Shown here piece by piece: positions 36,569 through 46,373 of a stretch of 64,000 bases of DNA. The notes below the pieces were generated by a model. The model was not told where the DNA came from, ran no database searches, and saw only the letters and a list, made by a program, of their open reading frames with translations. How positions within the stretch are numbered: position 1 is the stretch's first letter; every line of letters begins with the position of its first letter. This DNA is from Daejeonella oryzae DSM 19973. Its GTDB lineage: Bacteria > Bacteroidota > Bacteroidia > Sphingobacteriales > Sphingobacteriaceae. The position numbers and the translations under genes were made by a program. Location of the stretch: NCBI RefSeq assembly GCF_000422945.1, contig NZ_AUHA01000002.1, forward strand, positions 620,001-684,000. The letters run 5' to 3'.

Positions 36569-38053
36569 TTATTTATTTCGGAAACCTTCGGCAATTTGAT
36601 AACGCTTATTCTTAAAATTTGAGCTCAGAGTTTCAACCCAAAATTTACGTGTGATGATAAAACCCAGTCCAATAATTCCCACCATTGCTATGGCAAGGCT
36701 TTCTAACCCCATCCAGTATAATGGAAGGAAGATAATAAATGGTCCTAAAAACAGGGGAATTGACAAAATCCACTGACTGGCTCCAACTCCCTGCCAGTTA
36801 AATGATGCACTTTTGGAAAGGTCAATAGATTTAAAATTTCGGTTAGCAAAATACAGAACAAGGGTTGCATTTACTCCTAAATTCCATAGAAACATAGCGG
36901 TGTGCATAATCAAAATTCGCCAGCCAAAATATACATAGGGAATAGTGAGAATTAAATTAACTGTGGCAAATAAAGTGAACAGTAAAAATTTGGATTTGAA
37001 AAAATCCGAGACACTAATTTTATTTGCCAGCAATCCATCAAAATGACTGCTTTGCCAGCCGAACATAAACTGCCCGTAGTTAACTATAAAAATTCCCGTC
37101 ATAAGCAGTCCGCAAAATATTGGAGCAAAAATATTGCTCTGGCTGCCTAGCCGGGGATTTGTATAAAACAGTAATCCGTAAAATATAAACAGGAAGCTTT
37201 TTATGACCGCAGATTTTGACCGCTTATTTCTGAAAATCAGTTTAAGTTCTGTGGCAGCAAGATCTCCTACAACTCCAAAGCGGTTTAAAAAAGGAATTTC
37301 TGAACTCGATTTTTGATTTTCGGTCGAAGAATGCAATTCATCCAGGTATAGATTCTTTTTCAGATAAAAATAATTTACCAGGAAAATACTTGCAAATGGG
37401 ATCAGTAACAGAAAACTTAAAAGTGAATTTTTAATTATTCCGGAGAATATAAAGTCGGAAAATCCGGATATCGAAATCAGGTGCAGAGAAAAATCTATAT
37501 ATGCTAAACCGCCAATTGATGCCAGAAATATAAGCATGACCCAGGCATTTCCGTTTTCCTTACGTTTAAGCCACAAGCTGAAAAAATGATTAAAAAAAGT
37601 TAAAGCAGCTATCGCGATAATAAAACCGGCAAAAACAGAAACACCATACTGAGGAAGTACAATTTTTGCAAGAAAGGGAACTGTCAGTAAAAAAGGCGCC
37701 AGATTAAATCCGGACCACAAGGAAATAAAGGACAGATAGTTAATAATCTGGCTTCGCTTAATGGGTAAATGAAGGTACGGCTTTACCCGAAGGGTGGGAA
37801 GTTCCTGAAACTGGTATCGCAATATAAGATCGAACAGAAAGTAATACAATAATAACCCGCTAAAGGATGACAAAATATTTTTTCCCGGAAAAATCTCTCC
37901 AAGTATTTTATCTAAGAAGAATGAAACTGCCAGCAGATTTATTAAGATATAGAGAATAAATATTCCGAGTATTACCTGGATAAGTATACTCTGACCTGTG
38001 TTTTTAGATCTCCAGAACGCTTTCCACTGCTGGCGGATCAGGGTTAATGTCAT
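36569..38053 (-). CDS. DUF5687 family ABC permease-like membrane protein
   Basis: A 494-residue polytopic membrane protein with roughly ten hydrophobic segments, beginning MTLTLIRQQWKAFWRS. DUF5687 proteins are found in Bacteroidota beside ABC ATPase genes and are the presumed membrane subunit. The expected ATPase gene is two genes downstream. It is the first gene of this three-gene unit. The substrate is unknown. Confidence 0.82.
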   Translation of the reverse strand: MTLTLIRQQWKAFWRSKNTGQSILIQVILGIFILYILINLLAVSFFLDKILGEIFPGKNILSSFSGLLLYYFLFDLILRYQFQELPTLRVKPYLHLPIKRSQIINYLSFISLWSGFNLAPFLLTVPFLAKIVLPQYGVSVFAGFIIAIAALTFFNHFFSLWLKRKENGNAWVMLIFLASIGGLAYIDFSLHLISISGFSDFIFSGIIKNSLLSFLLLIPFASIFLVNYFYLKKNLYLDELHSSTENQKSSSEIPFLNRFGVVGDLAATELKLIFRNKRSKSAVIKSFLFIFYGLLFYTNPRLGSQSNIFAPIFCGLLMTGIFIVNYGQFMFGWQSSHFDGLLANKISVSDFFKSKFLLFTLFATVNLILTIPYVYFGWRILIMHTAMFLWNLGVNATLVLYFANRNFKSIDLSKSASFNWQGVGASQWILSIPLFLGPFIIFLPLYWMGLESLAIAMVGIIGLGFIITRKFWVETLSSNFKNKRYQIAEGFRNK

Positions 38054-38175
38054 GGCTGAATGTAAGTAAAATGATCAGTAAAGCAAATTGAATTAAAGTT
38101 AATGAGATAACGTGTTCACTCTGAAAATTCTGAACTTATGAAGATTTTAAAAGGATCCAGGATACCGGGAAAATA

Positions 38176-39456
38176 TCAATACTTATATTTCCCTTTCCAG
38201 AGGGATCTTAGATAATCACGGAGCTTATTTTCGGAAGCATTTTTTCCGGGCTCATATAAAACGGTTCCGCTTAATTTTTCGGGCAGATATTCCTGTTCAG
38301 AAAAACTGTCATCGAAGTTGTGAGAATACTTATACTCTTTACCGTAGCCAATATTTTTCATCAGTTTGGTGGGAGCATTTCTAAGATGCAGCGGAACAGA
38401 TTGATCTCCCGTTTGACTGACCAACTCCTGGGCTTTATTAATGGCCTGATAACTGGCATTACTCTTGGCCGAAGAAGCCAGGTAAGTTACAGTTTGGGAT
38501 AAGATAATTCGTGATTCCGGCCAGCCGATTACATTCACCGCCTGAAAACACGTATTAGCCAGAAGCAACGCATTGGGATTTGCATTTCCAATATCTTCTG
38601 AAGCAAGGATAAGCAGGCGGCGGGCAATGAACGAAGGATCTTCACCTCCGGCAATCATACGGGCAAGCCAGTATACGGCTGCGTTAGGGTCGCTTCCGCG
38701 GATCGATTTTATAAAAGCAGAAATGATATCGTAATGCTGTTCTCCGGCTTTATCGTAAACAGCCATATTTTGCTGAACACTTTTCAAAACCAGCTCGTTA
38801 CTCAAAACAAGTTCCTTTTTACCGGAGGCATTTATAACCAGCTCTAAAACATTCAATAATTTTCGGGCATCCCCGCCTGATAATCTTAAAAGTACCTCAT
38901 GCTCTTTAATGGTGATCTTTTTATTAACCAGATGTTCATCCCTTTTCAGTGCATTCTCAATTAGTGAAAGCAACTCTTCTTCTTCCAGGTTTTTTAAAAT
39001 ATAAACCTGGCATCGCGAAAGCAGGGCCGAAATAACTTCAAACGAAGGATTTTCGGTAGTTGCACCAATTAAAGTAACTAGTCCGCGTTCCACCGCTCCA
39101 AGCAGTGAATCTTGTTGAGATTTGGAAAAACGATGAATTTCATCAATAAAAAGAATGGGAAGATCTTTGTTTTCCTCTTTCAGTTTCGCCGCTTTATCTA
39201 TAACCTCGCGAATATCCTTCACCCCCGAGTTTATTGCGCTTAAGCTAAAAAAAGGTCGCTGAAGCTGGCTGGATATAATGAATGCAAGGGTAGTTTTCCC
39301 CACTCCGGGAGGTCCCCACAAAATTATAGATGGAAGATTTCCGCTTTCTATGGTTTTGCGTAAAATAGCACCCTGCCCTACCAGATGTTTCTGTCCTACA
39401 TATTCATCTAAATTAGCAGGTCGCATCCGTTCTGCTAATGGAGCTAATGTTGCCAT
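38176..39456 (-). CDS. rarA: Replication-associated recombination protein RarA (MgsA)
   Basis: A 426-residue AAA+ ATPase. The N-terminus is typical (PLAERMRPANLDEYVGQKHL). Walker A GPPGVGKTT lies near residue 47, Walker B is FIDEIHRFSKSQQ, and sensor 1 lies in GATTENPSFEV. The C-terminal tetramerisation region contains IIAGGEDPSFIARR-like sequence. RarA acts at stalled replication forks. It lies downstream of cphA on the same strand with a strong hairpin between them. Confidence 0.95.
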   Translation of the reverse strand: MATLAPLAERMRPANLDEYVGQKHLVGQGAILRKTIESGNLPSIILWGPPGVGKTTLAFIISSQLQRPFFSLSAINSGVKDIREVIDKAAKLKEENKDLPILFIDEIHRFSKSQQDSLLGAVERGLVTLIGATTENPSFEVISALLSRCQVYILKNLEEEELLSLIENALKRDEHLVNKKITIKEHEVLLRLSGGDARKLLNVLELVINASGKKELVLSNELVLKSVQQNMAVYDKAGEQHYDIISAFIKSIRGSDPNAAVYWLARMIAGGEDPSFIARRLLILASEDIGNANPNALLLANTCFQAVNVIGWPESRIILSQTVTYLASSAKSNASYQAINKAQELVSQTGDQSVPLHLRNAPTKLMKNIGYGKEYKYSHNFDDSFSEQEYLPEKLSGTVLYEPGKNASENKLRDYLRSLWKGKYKY

Positions 39457-39471
39457 TTTATTATACTAATT

Positions 39472-39506
39472 AGGCTGAGAATATGATTAACCCATATTCT
39501 CAGCCT
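39472..39506. repeat. 14-bp perfect inverted repeat between cphA and rarA
   Basis: AGGCTGAGAATATG (39472-39485) and CATATTCTCAGCCT (39493-39506) with a 7-base loop. It begins about 12 bases after the cphA stop on the minus strand. Neither strand has a proper T run afterwards, so it is not a standard intrinsic terminator. It could be an mRNA-stabilising or processing stem, or a protein-binding site. Confidence 0.75.
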
Positions 39507-39518
39507 GAATTTAAAAGG

Positions 39519-42134
39519 TTAAATTCCTATTTCCTTATCCTGATAAGATTGAACAAGTTCAACCGCATCAGAAATTGAATCTCCGATAATGGTTGTAAAG
39601 GAGCCGTGCTGCGAAGTTTTTATAACGTGTTTCAGAGCATCTTTACCATTATGGATAAATTCTATGTGCATTTCAGGCTTCACTTCATGAATACCTTCCT
39701 GAAGTAAACCGATTATGTTTTCGCGGGTTCGTCCACGCAGGTATTTTTCCTGACAAATAATTATCTCATCAAACATCCGTGCAGAAATACGTCCTATTTC
39801 CCGCAGATCGTCATCTCTGCGATCGCCGGTTCCGGAAATAACACCTACATGATTGCTTACGTCCAGGGTCTCTAAAAATTCTTTTATACCGTTTAAGCCA
39901 TCCGGATTATGAGCAAAATCTACCATAATCTTGAAATCCTTAAACTCAAAAATATTCATTCTGCCTGGAGTCTGCGCTGCTGAAGGAATGAACGTTTCAA
40001 GAGATAAACGAATATCCTGAATTTTAAAACCCCAGGAAAAGGTTGCCAAACTTGCTGCAAGTGCATTCTGAACCATGAAACTAACCGTTCCGTTAAACGT
40101 GATGGGAATATGAGTTACTTTTGCAATGCGAATTTTCCAGTCCCCCTTTTTTATGGTAATAAAACCGTTTTCGTAAATAGCCGCCACTCCTCCTTTACGA
40201 CAATGATCTTTTACTACCGGATTTTTTTCATCCATGGTAAAATAAGCTACGTGGCAGCGTGCTTTCTTCCCGATTTTAACGCAATGTTTATCATCTGCAT
40301 TCAAAATTGCCCAGCCTTCATTTTTTACCGATCCAACTACAACTTCCTTAACCCTTGATAAATCATCCAGATTATGAATATCAGAGATACCTAAATGATC
40401 TTCCTGAATATTGGTAATAACTGCAATATCACACGAATTAAAGCCTAAACCAGATCGTAAAATTCCTCCACGGGCCGTCTCCAGAACGGCAAATTCTACC
40501 GTAGGATCTTTCATGACAAACTCAGCACTTTTTGGACCGGTTGTATCGCCTTTCAGCATCATTGAGTTTTGAATATATACTCCGTCTGAAGTAGTAAATC
40601 CTACTCTGTAACCATTATTTTTAACAATATGAGCTATTAAACGTGTAGTAGTTGTTTTTCCATTGGTGCCGGTAATGGCAATTATGGGAATGCGAGCAGA
40701 TTTTCCGGGAGGATAAAGCATATCCAAAACGGGTGCGGCCACATTTCTAGGAAGTCCTTCGCTTGGAGCAAGGTGCATCCGGAAACCCGGGGCGGCGTTT
40801 ACTTCCAGAACTACTCCTCCGTTTTCGGTTAATGGCTGGGTTAAGTTATTGGCCATTATATCAATTCCGCATATGTCTAAACCTATTACCCGGGCGATAC
40901 GTTCGCAAATAAATACATTTTGGGGATGAACCATATCCGTAACATCAATTGATGTTCCTCCGGTACTTAAATTTGCTGTAGATTTTAAGCAGATAACTTC
41001 TTTTGCTTTCGGGATACTTTCTAAGGTATAGCCCCTTTTTTCGAGCAGATCCAATGTATCCCTGTCAACAGTTATTTCTGTCAGCACATTTTCATGACCG
41101 TAACCTCTCCGCGGATCATTATTTTCAATATCAATTAATTCCTGAATAGTATGCTGTCCGTCGGCAACAACATTTGCCGGAACCCGCTGTGCGGCGGCTA
41201 CCATCTGGTTGTCAATAACCAAAACTCTGAAATCATGCCCGGTTATAAATCTCTCCACAATAACGCGGTTAGAATATTTTTGAGCGAAGGCGAAAGCTTC
41301 TACGGCTTCTTCTTTTGTTTTAACGTTTATTGTAGCTCCCTTGCCATGGTTTCCGTTTAAGGGTTTAAAAACCAAGGGGAAGCCGACTTTAGAAAGCGCT
41401 TCTTCCAGACCTTCCTGATTGCTTATGGTTAAGCCTTTAGCTACCGGGATTGCCTGCTCCTGCAGCATCCGTTTAGTTTCGTCTTTATTTCCGGCAATAT
41501 CTACGGCGATAGAGCTGGTTTTATCCGTCATGGTGGCTCTGAATCTGACCTGGTTTTTGCCATAACCTAATTGAACCAGAGAACTGGAATTTAAGCGGAT
41601 ATACGGAATGCGGCGGGCAACAGCTTCATCTATAATGGAACCGGTACTTGGGCCGAAACGCTCACGCTCACGCATTTTCTTCATGGCCATAATGTCCTGT
41701 TCAAGATCATATTCATGCCCGGCAATCAACGCTTCTGCAATTCGTACTGAAGCTTCGGCCGCATAAACACCTACAGATTCTTCCAGATAATTGAAAACTA
41801 CATTGTAAATTCCACTGGTTTTTGTTTCGCGGGTACGTCCAAAGCCTGTTTCCATACCCGCAAGGGTTTGTATTTCTAAGGCTATATGCTCAATTACATG
41901 ACCCATCCAGGTTCCCTGATCAATCCGTTCAAATAATCCGCCTTCATAGCCCGGAGAACAACGGTGTTTGAACAGACTTGGCAAAAGACTTTCAATTCGT
42001 TCCCGAAATCCTTCTATTTTATTCGTTGGAAACTGCTCCAGCTCTTCCAGATCGAGCCGCATTTGAATTAATTTTTTTCTGCGGATTGACCAGATATTTG
42101 GTCCTTTTAATATTTGAATGCCAAGGATTTTCAT
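39519..42134 (-). CDS. cphA: Cyanophycin synthetase
   Basis: An 871-residue CphA, the normal length. An N-terminal domain (about 1-160) precedes an ATP-grasp domain (about 210-470, with VFKPLNGNHGKGATINV) that adds aspartate. The C-terminal Mur-ligase-like domain (about 490-870) has the P-loop ITGTNGKTTTTRL and adds arginine. The product is multi-L-arginyl-poly-L-aspartate, a nitrogen store. Divergent from cyanophycinase, so synthesis and degradation genes are back to back. Confidence 0.95.
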   Translation of the reverse strand: MKILGIQILKGPNIWSIRRKKLIQMRLDLEELEQFPTNKIEGFRERIESLLPSLFKHRCSPGYEGGLFERIDQGTWMGHVIEHIALEIQTLAGMETGFGRTRETKTSGIYNVVFNYLEESVGVYAAEASVRIAEALIAGHEYDLEQDIMAMKKMRERERFGPSTGSIIDEAVARRIPYIRLNSSSLVQLGYGKNQVRFRATMTDKTSSIAVDIAGNKDETKRMLQEQAIPVAKGLTISNQEGLEEALSKVGFPLVFKPLNGNHGKGATINVKTKEEAVEAFAFAQKYSNRVIVERFITGHDFRVLVIDNQMVAAAQRVPANVVADGQHTIQELIDIENNDPRRGYGHENVLTEITVDRDTLDLLEKRGYTLESIPKAKEVICLKSTANLSTGGTSIDVTDMVHPQNVFICERIARVIGLDICGIDIMANNLTQPLTENGGVVLEVNAAPGFRMHLAPSEGLPRNVAAPVLDMLYPPGKSARIPIIAITGTNGKTTTTRLIAHIVKNNGYRVGFTTSDGVYIQNSMMLKGDTTGPKSAEFVMKDPTVEFAVLETARGGILRSGLGFNSCDIAVITNIQEDHLGISDIHNLDDLSRVKEVVVGSVKNEGWAILNADDKHCVKIGKKARCHVAYFTMDEKNPVVKDHCRKGGVAAIYENGFITIKKGDWKIRIAKVTHIPITFNGTVSFMVQNALAASLATFSWGFKIQDIRLSLETFIPSAAQTPGRMNIFEFKDFKIMVDFAHNPDGLNGIKEFLETLDVSNHVGVISGTGDRRDDDLREIGRISARMFDEIIICQEKYLRGRTRENIIGLLQEGIHEVKPEMHIEFIHNGKDALKHVIKTSQHGSFTTIIGDSISDAVELVQSYQDKEIGI

Positions 42135-42499
42135 TTGACTTTAATTTGAAATGTGCGGATGGAAAAAGAAGGTTTATAATGAAGGAGAAATGCAATTTTA
42201 TTGTTCAATTTTTGTTCATTTTTTTATTGACCCTATTGCAGGGCGTTTTTGGTATAACCTTATTGTTGCTTAATTTTTCATGGATACTTACTGTCTGATG
42301 AACAGAAACCATGGCGGGGTTTATTTGTTTTTCCCGGTTATTTTATCTCCTAATTTTCCTGCAAGAATAGCAATTGATTAAACCTAAAATCTAAAACAAG
42401 GTCAATATATAAAGTTTTTTGTGGATAAGTTTTAAAAGTAATGTTTAAACTTACTTTTTGTAATTATATATTTGAAATTATTGAAATAAATACACCCTT
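42135..42499. promoter_or_regulatory. Divergent promoter region of the cyanophycin genes
   Basis: A 365-base gap between cphA and cphB without a credible gene. On the plus strand TATATTTG (42467-42474) matches the Bacteroidota -7 element 26 bases before the cphB ATG. No -33 TTG at correct spacing and no matching -7 element for cphA were found. A 106-codon frame overlapping the cphA start is considered a shadow. Confidence 0.4.
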
Positions 42500-43414
42500 A
42501 TGGTTCCAAAAGGCAAACTCGTTATAATAGGAGGAGCAGTTGATCTGGGAAGTTCATTAAGTTTTAACGAAAATATCAGCCATCCGCATTATATTAAATT
42601 TTTTGAAAGAGGAATCTTGAAAAGAGTGATTACCGAATCTGCTAAAGCAGAAGATTCGGTAATTGAAGTAATAACAACTGCTTCGCAAATACCGGATATT
42701 GTGGGCCCGGAATACATTAAATCTTTTAATCAGTTACAGGTAAATAACGTAAATGTACTACCTATAAAAACCCGCGAAGAGGCTAACAGTAAAGAATATC
42801 TCGATCGGCTGGAAAAAGCTGATGCCGTTATTTTTAGCGGTGGTGATCAGTTGCGGCTCAGTTCAATTTTTGGAGGAACTCAGTTTCTGACCACAATGAA
42901 AAGAAAATACCAGGAGGAAGATTTCATGGTTGCCGGTACTTCTGCCGGAGCTGCCGCAGCTTCTACCAATATGATTTATCGCGGAAGCAGCAGCGAAGCT
43001 TTAATTAAGGGCGAAGTGCAAATGACCGGTGGCCTGGGTTTTTTAGACGGGGTTATCATTGATACTCATTTTGTACAGCGTGGAAGGATTGGCCGGCTGT
43101 TTTATGCAGTGGCCAGTAACCCAGGAATGCTGGGAATTGGCTTGGGCGAAGATGCAGGTTTGTTGGTTACAGATGGAAATTGCATGGAAGCAATTGGTTC
43201 GGGATTAACTATTCTGGTTGACGGAAGATACATCAGCGAAACCAGTATTTACGATGTGGAAATGGGATCTCCTGTTTCCATTGATAATTTACGGGTACAT
43301 GTCATGTCAATTTTTGATAAATACGATCTGCATCTGCACGAGCTAAAAATCAATAAGACGATTAAGGTAGAACCCGGAGTATATTTAAAAGTTAGAGACC
43401 AGAGCATTGATTAA
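42500..43414 (+). CDS. cphB: Cyanophycinase
   Basis: A 304-residue S51-like serine peptidase. The nucleophile serine is in VAGTSAGAAAAS (about residue 150), and FSGGDQLRLSS and the conserved DTHFVQRGRIGRL segment are present. It cuts cyanophycin to beta-Asp-Arg dipeptides. The stop overlaps the next ATG by one base (TAATG), coupling it to the dipeptidase gene that should act next. Confidence 0.95.
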   Translation: MVPKGKLVIIGGAVDLGSSLSFNENISHPHYIKFFERGILKRVITESAKAEDSVIEVITTASQIPDIVGPEYIKSFNQLQVNNVNVLPIKTREEANSKEYLDRLEKADAVIFSGGDQLRLSSIFGGTQFLTTMKRKYQEEDFMVAGTSAGAAAASTNMIYRGSSSEALIKGEVQMTGGLGFLDGVIIDTHFVQRGRIGRLFYAVASNPGMLGIGLGEDAGLLVTDGNCMEAIGSGLTILVDGRYISETSIYDVEMGSPVSIDNLRVHVMSIFDKYDLHLHELKINKTIKVEPGVYLKVRDQSID

Positions 43415-44262
43415 TGAGAACAAAACTTATAATTCACGGCGGATTTTTCAGCGAATCTCATACCAATCAAAGTGTAAAAAAAGCCAAGCAGGATGCTTTG
43501 GGAGCTATTGCTACAAAAGCCTATCAATACTTAAGTAATCATTCTGCGCTGGAAACCGTAGTATATGCCGTTTCCTTATTAGAAGATTGCGACCTTTTTA
43601 ATGCGGGCTTAGGATCTCAGATACAAAGCGATGGCAAGATCAGGCTAAGTGCATCTTTAATGGATGGCTCTTCTAAAAAATTTTCAGGTGTTATCAATAT
43701 TCAGGATGTTAAAAATCCCATCCAGATTGCAGAAAAATTAATTGGCTATGATGATAGCGTTTTAAGCGATTTGGGAGCGTTAAATTTTGCCCGCGAAAAT
43801 GGATTTGAATATTTTAATCCCGAGATAGAACAGCGCCGCAATGAATATATGGCCAAACTGGCCCAGGCTTCAAGACTTGGAACAGTTGGTTGCGTGGCTT
43901 TTGATGCTGAAGGAAAACTGGCTGCCGGAACTTCTACGGGTGGCAAAGGTTTTGAAATTCCTTCCAGGGTTAGTGATTCTGCCACCGTTGCCGGCAATTA
44001 TGCTAACAGCTTTGCCGGCATATCCTGCACAGGTGTTGGAGAAGATATTGTCAGCACTGCTTTGGCGGCTAAAATTGTTACCCGCGTAAGCGATGGATTT
44101 TCTTTAAAGGATGCAACTGATAAATCTTTTGCCGAGCTGAAGGAAATAGATGGTTTTGCAGGTATAATTGGAATATCGGCCAACGGAGAAGTCTATCATT
44201 CAGATTCACATCCTTATATGGTATGGGCGTCTTATGATGAAGAACTGGCAGTTTTTGATTGA
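43414..44262 (+). CDS. Isoaspartyl peptidase / L-asparaginase (Ntn hydrolase)
   Basis: A 282-residue plant-type asparaginase. The N-terminal nucleophile expected after autocleavage is the threonine in RLGTVGCVAFD (about residue 151). The substrate-binding GTSTGGKG is present. These enzymes hydrolyse beta-aspartyl dipeptides. Coupled directly to cyanophycinase, its likely substrate is beta-Asp-Arg, yielding aspartate and arginine. Confidence 0.92.
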   Translation: MRTKLIIHGGFFSESHTNQSVKKAKQDALGAIATKAYQYLSNHSALETVVYAVSLLEDCDLFNAGLGSQIQSDGKIRLSASLMDGSSKKFSGVINIQDVKNPIQIAEKLIGYDDSVLSDLGALNFARENGFEYFNPEIEQRRNEYMAKLAQASRLGTVGCVAFDAEGKLAAGTSTGGKGFEIPSRVSDSATVAGNYANSFAGISCTGVGEDIVSTALAAKIVTRVSDGFSLKDATDKSFAELKEIDGFAGIIGISANGEVYHSDSHPYMVWASYDEELAVFD

Positions 44263-44269
44263 TTAAGGC

Positions 44270-44980
44270 CTACTTTTTAAACAGTAAAAATATAACGGGT
44301 TTTTTATGCAAATCAGGGACCTGCTTTTTCCAGGCGGCAATTGTTTTAGTTTGCACCATTTCGTCGTTTGCGGTTAAATTACAGGCAATGCACAATCTGC
44401 TTTGAGGATTACAGGTTTTCAGAATCTCTTCCAGCATTGGATTATTACGGAAGGGAGTTTCTATAAATAACTGGGTTTGGTTGTTTTTTTCAGCCAGGTT
44501 TTCCAGCTCCTTTATTTTCTGGGAACGCTGTACTTTATCAATAGGTAAATATCCATGAAATGTGAAACTTTGTCCGTTAAATCCGGAAGCCATCAGCGCT
44601 AGCAAAATAGAACTCGGACCAACCAGCGGAACAACTTTTATTCCTTTCTGATGTGCCAAAGCCACAATTTCTGCTCCCGGATCGGCAATGCCGGGACACC
44701 CTGCTTCACTCATTAAACCCACATCTTTGCCTGCCAGTAGTCCGCCAAAAAATTCGTTAAGGTTACCCTCGCGATTGTGCTTGCCATAATCATGAATAAT
44801 GAGCTCGCTTTGCGGAATTTTTAAACCGGCTTCTTTTAAAAATCGCCTTGCGGTTTTACTGTTCTCAACAATATATTCGTTAATCTGATTAATTGTTTCA
44901 GTTAGATACGGGGTAAAGGATTTGGCAGAAGCGTTTTCGGCCAGAGGCACCGGTATGAGATAAAGGGTTCCAAAAGTCAT
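44270..44980 (-). CDS. RsmI-like tetrapyrrole-methylase-fold methyltransferase
   Basis: A 236-residue protein of the RsmI/YraL family (SAM-dependent ribose methyltransferases; RsmI makes 2'-O-methyl-C1402 in 16S rRNA). SEAGCPGIADPG and VVPLVGPSSILLALMASG are conserved. The N-terminal motif is LYLIPVPL rather than the usual LYLVPTPIGN, so it is a divergent member and a second RsmI may exist elsewhere in the genome. It converges with the isoaspartyl peptidase gene. Confidence 0.8.
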   Translation of the reverse strand: MTFGTLYLIPVPLAENASAKSFTPYLTETINQINEYIVENSKTARRFLKEAGLKIPQSELIIHDYGKHNREGNLNEFFGGLLAGKDVGLMSEAGCPGIADPGAEIVALAHQKGIKVVPLVGPSSILLALMASGFNGQSFTFHGYLPIDKVQRSQKIKELENLAEKNNQTQLFIETPFRNNPMLEEILKTCNPQSRLCIACNLTANDEMVQTKTIAAWKKQVPDLHKKPVIFLLFKK

Positions 44981-45006
44981 ATTGCAAAAATGCCCATTTT
45001 TATTAA

Positions 45007-45034
45007 TAAAAAAAGCCCCGCTTATGGCAGGGCT
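45007..45034 (-). terminator. Intrinsic terminator of the aminotransferase gene
   Basis: On the minus strand AGCCCTGC pairs with GCGGGGCT (one mismatch) and is followed by seven T. It lies about 26 bases after the stop of the aminotransferase gene. Confidence 0.85.
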
Positions 45035-45059
45035 ACATATGTTGTTTTCTGAGAAAATC

Positions 45060-46322
45060 CTATTTCAACTTTTCAAGTGCTGCTTTTAACCGCGGAAGCA
45101 TTCCCTGAATATCTGCTAGAGAGCAGCCTCCAACAGAAGCTCTGAACCAGTTCATACTGCTATCAGATCCAAATGCAGAAAACGGAACAAAAGCAATTTT
45201 TGCTTCTTTTATCAGATAGAAATTCACATCAGCGCTTGACTGAAGCAGATCGCCGTCGGGAGTAGTTTTTCCGGTGTAATCAATTTTCACCGTAAGGTAA
45301 ATGGCCCCCATCGGGTCAATAGAATCTACCTCAAAACCTTCTGATTTTAACTGCTTTACACCCTGATATAATGTATCCAGACTAAGCTGAAGCTGATTTT
45401 TGAAATTTTTCAGATAGGTGTTCAGGTCGGCGGTTTGAGTTAAAAACTTTGCGGTAGCAATTTGCTCTGCTTTTGGTGCCCATGCGCCCACATGACCAAG
45501 AATAGAGCGCATTTTACCAATTATATTCTGAGGACCGAAAGCCCAGCCCACCCTTACTCCGGTTGCGGCAAAGCATTTTGATATACCATCAATATAAATT
45601 ACGTACTCTCTTAATTCAGGTCGTAAAGTAACCGGGTCATAATGTTTTTTATCTGAAAAAGTTAGAAGTGAATAAATCTGATCATATAAAATATAAAGCG
45701 GTTTTTCATCTTCCGAACGACTGCTATTTTCTTCGATAACAAGGTCGCAAATCTCTTCCAGGTCTTTTTTAGCAAACATTGTCCCGGTAGGATTTAGCGG
45801 GGAACATAAAGCCAGCATGGTTGCTCCTTTTAAATGCGGACGAATATCTTCAGCTCTGGGCATAAAATTATTATCGGCACTGGTTGGAACCGGAATTCCG
45901 TTTGCACCAGACAAATGGCAATAATGATTATTGTTCCAGGATGGTGTTGGGTAAACAACTTTGTCTCCCGGATCAACCAAAGCAAGATAGGTGGCATAAA
46001 TTAACGGACGTGAACCACCCGCTACCAAAACCTCATTTATTTGATAATCAAGATGAAAACGTTCCTTTAAAAATGTGGATATATTTTCTCTTAAAACAGT
46101 TACTCCATCCGCCGGAGGATAGTTGGTATGATTTGCATGATAAGCATCGATAATACCATGTTTTAATCCCATTGGAATGGGGTAAATTGAGGGATCAAAA
46201 TCCCCGATTGTCAGATTAGCAATCTTTTCACCTTTGCGTTTAAGCTCATTAATCTCCCCGCCTATTTTTATAATTTCAGATCCTTTTAAAGTCTGTGCTA
46301 ATACAGATACACTCATTCCCAT
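45060..46322 (-). CDS. Class I/II pyridoxal-phosphate aminotransferase
   Basis: A 420-residue aminotransferase of fold type I. The PLP lysine is in DGISKCFAATGVRVGWAF (about residue 245), and CSPLNPTGT and RPLIYATYLALVDPG are typical. It resembles aspartate aminotransferase-like enzymes of Bacteroidota, but substrate preference is not readable. The start may be the second methionine (two codons in). It follows argH with a 51-base gap and could be at the end of the arginine operon or separate. Confidence 0.85.
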   Translation of the reverse strand: MGMSVSVLAQTLKGSEIIKIGGEINELKRKGEKIANLTIGDFDPSIYPIPMGLKHGIIDAYHANHTNYPPADGVTVLRENISTFLKERFHLDYQINEVLVAGGSRPLIYATYLALVDPGDKVVYPTPSWNNNHYCHLSGANGIPVPTSADNNFMPRAEDIRPHLKGATMLALCSPLNPTGTMFAKKDLEEICDLVIEENSSRSEDEKPLYILYDQIYSLLTFSDKKHYDPVTLRPELREYVIYIDGISKCFAATGVRVGWAFGPQNIIGKMRSILGHVGAWAPKAEQIATAKFLTQTADLNTYLKNFKNQLQLSLDTLYQGVKQLKSEGFEVDSIDPMGAIYLTVKIDYTGKTTPDGDLLQSSADVNFYLIKEAKIAFVPFSAFGSDSSMNWFRASVGGCSLADIQGMLPRLKAALEKLK

Positions 46323-46373
46323 TTCAAATTTAAATATGTAAAAACCACCTTGGCGGCTTTCAAGGTACTAATA

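Noticed and set aside
41978-42298. 106-codon plus-strand frame across the cphA start and the cphA-cphB gap
   Set aside because: Most of it lies opposite the conserved cphA N-terminus, and the part in the gap is only a hydrophobic translation of AT-rich sequence with no recognisable motif or start signal.
45007-45034. Plus-strand terminator for the genes to the left
   Set aside because: The T run is only present on the minus strand; plus-strand sequence after the stem is mixed.
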